Positions 41,097 to 41,438 of a stretch of 41,438 nt of DNA are shown piece by piece (positions within the stretch are counted from its first letter, which is position 1; each line of letters begins with the position of its first letter). The translations under genes were made by a program, and so were the position numbers. Origin of the DNA: JBCCQH01 sp039024435 (GTDB lineage Bacteria; Bacteroidota; Bacteroidia; J057; JADKCL01); assembly GCA_039024435.1 (NCBI GenBank), contig JBCCQH010000066.1:1-41438 (forward strand). Reading direction: 5' to 3'. Below the pieces are notes generated by a model. That model searched no databases. It saw only the letters and a program-made list of their open reading frames with translations, and was not told where the DNA came from.

Positions 41097-41438
41097 TCAT
41101 TGAGTGCCGCATTCAGCGGCGGGCGTTTCGAGCACCGTTTCAAAATGCGCCCCCTCTCCGGTCCGGAAGCCTGGATTCAATTCAATCCGATTTCCCGCCT
41201 GAAAGATGACCAAAGCCGAGTCCTGTATCTGGTAGGGGCCGCCGCTGGCGAGGATGTCGGTCGCCAAAATGTAAGCAAAATTGTGCTTGAGTACGACATC
41301 GCCCAACCAGCGCTTTATCCGGGGAACCCGACGGAAGCGCCCAATCTGCGGAGCATTGGCGTTCAGGACGGCGGCATTGTTGTGGACGCCACTTTCGCCC
41401 AGGGGCACCCCCCGATAGCTCACCGCAGGATTCGAAAA
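41097..41438 (-). CDS. C-terminal fragment of a secreted protein (3-coathanger-stack-like motif)
   Basis: The frame is open at the window edge and ends at the stop 41097-41099, giving 113 residues. The end, ALVIFQAGNRIELNPGFRTG followed by EGAHFETVLE, matches the strand motif (xGxxIxLxPGFxxxxGxxFxAxI) frequent near the C-terminus of Bacteroidota extracellular proteins, termed 3-coathanger stack in some annotations. Preceding sequence has KHNFAYILATDILASGGPYQ. No T9SS tail is seen, so the protein may end in this module. The bulk of the gene is outside the window. Confidence 0.6.
   Translation of the reverse strand, partial: FSNPAVSYRGVPLGESGVHNNAAVLNANAPQIGRFRRVPRIKRWLGDVVLKHNFAYILATDILASGGPYQIQDSALVIFQAGNRIELNPGFRTGEGAHFETVLETPAAECGTQ

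Overview
The window reads as a chromosomal segment of a GC-rich member of the Bacteroidota, most likely a Saprospiria/Lewinella-type marine or sludge bacterium. The evidence is four large secreted proteins with type IX secretion (T9SS) C-terminal sorting domains plus a decayed fifth, SprB-type and PKD-type repeats, a CHU_C/gliding-type C-terminus, a membrane-anchored LytTR regulator, and several promoter-like TTTG-N18/21-TAnnTTTG pairs instead of sigma70 boxes. Taxonomy below phylum is inference. I saw no rRNA, tRNA or CRISPR array.

Left end (1-3.4 kb): the 3' end of a deoxynucleoside kinase gene, then a reverse-strand T9SS type A multidomain adhesin-like protein with a strong terminator. A 770-bp AT-rich divergent region follows. 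It holds a promoter-like pair and a 36-codon leader ORF ending in five consecutive Cys codons and a stop, about 95 bp before cysH. I regard this as the most interesting element: a candidate cysteine-responsive translational attenuator of the sulfur operon.

4.1-11.05 kb: a tight forward operon for assimilatory sulfate reduction and siroheme synthesis: cysH (Fe-S APS-reductase type), cysD, cysN, a duplicated-DUF2061 membrane protein, a sulfite/nitrite reductase with a HEPN-like C-terminal extension, uroporphyrinogen-III methyltransferase, and a Met8/CysG-N type precorrin-2 dehydrogenase. No APS kinase is present, so APS is probably reduced directly.

11.2-17.1 kb: three paralogous secreted reprolysin-like metalloprotease genes with T9SS tails. 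The middle one is a pseudogene that has lost its catalytic domain and carries a roughly 165-bp MITE-like insertion.

17.1-23.1 kb: an alpha/beta hydrolase, two unrecognised secreted proteins, a LytTR membrane regulator, a 28-aa predicted membrane microprotein, a Nudix-fold winged-helix (NrtR-like) regulator with a degenerate Nudix box, and a MORN-type surface lipoprotein. A 19-bp tandem repeat and a dispersed-type palindrome follow.

23.4-26.3 kb: two overlapping genes for HTTM/vitamin-K-dependent gamma-carboxylase-like membrane enzymes, probably co-translated. 26.6-37.0 kb: two giant T9SS exoproteins, one with a glycine-rich region in a predicted beta-helix, the other with a seven-fold propeller repeat, a DNRLRE domain, nine SprB-like repeats and a type B sorting tail. 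37.0-41.4 kb: a reverse-strand run of a GNAT acetyltransferase, a DUF2071 protein, an unrecognised protein with an aromatic tail, an esterase with a TPR-like tail, and the C-terminus of another secreted protein.
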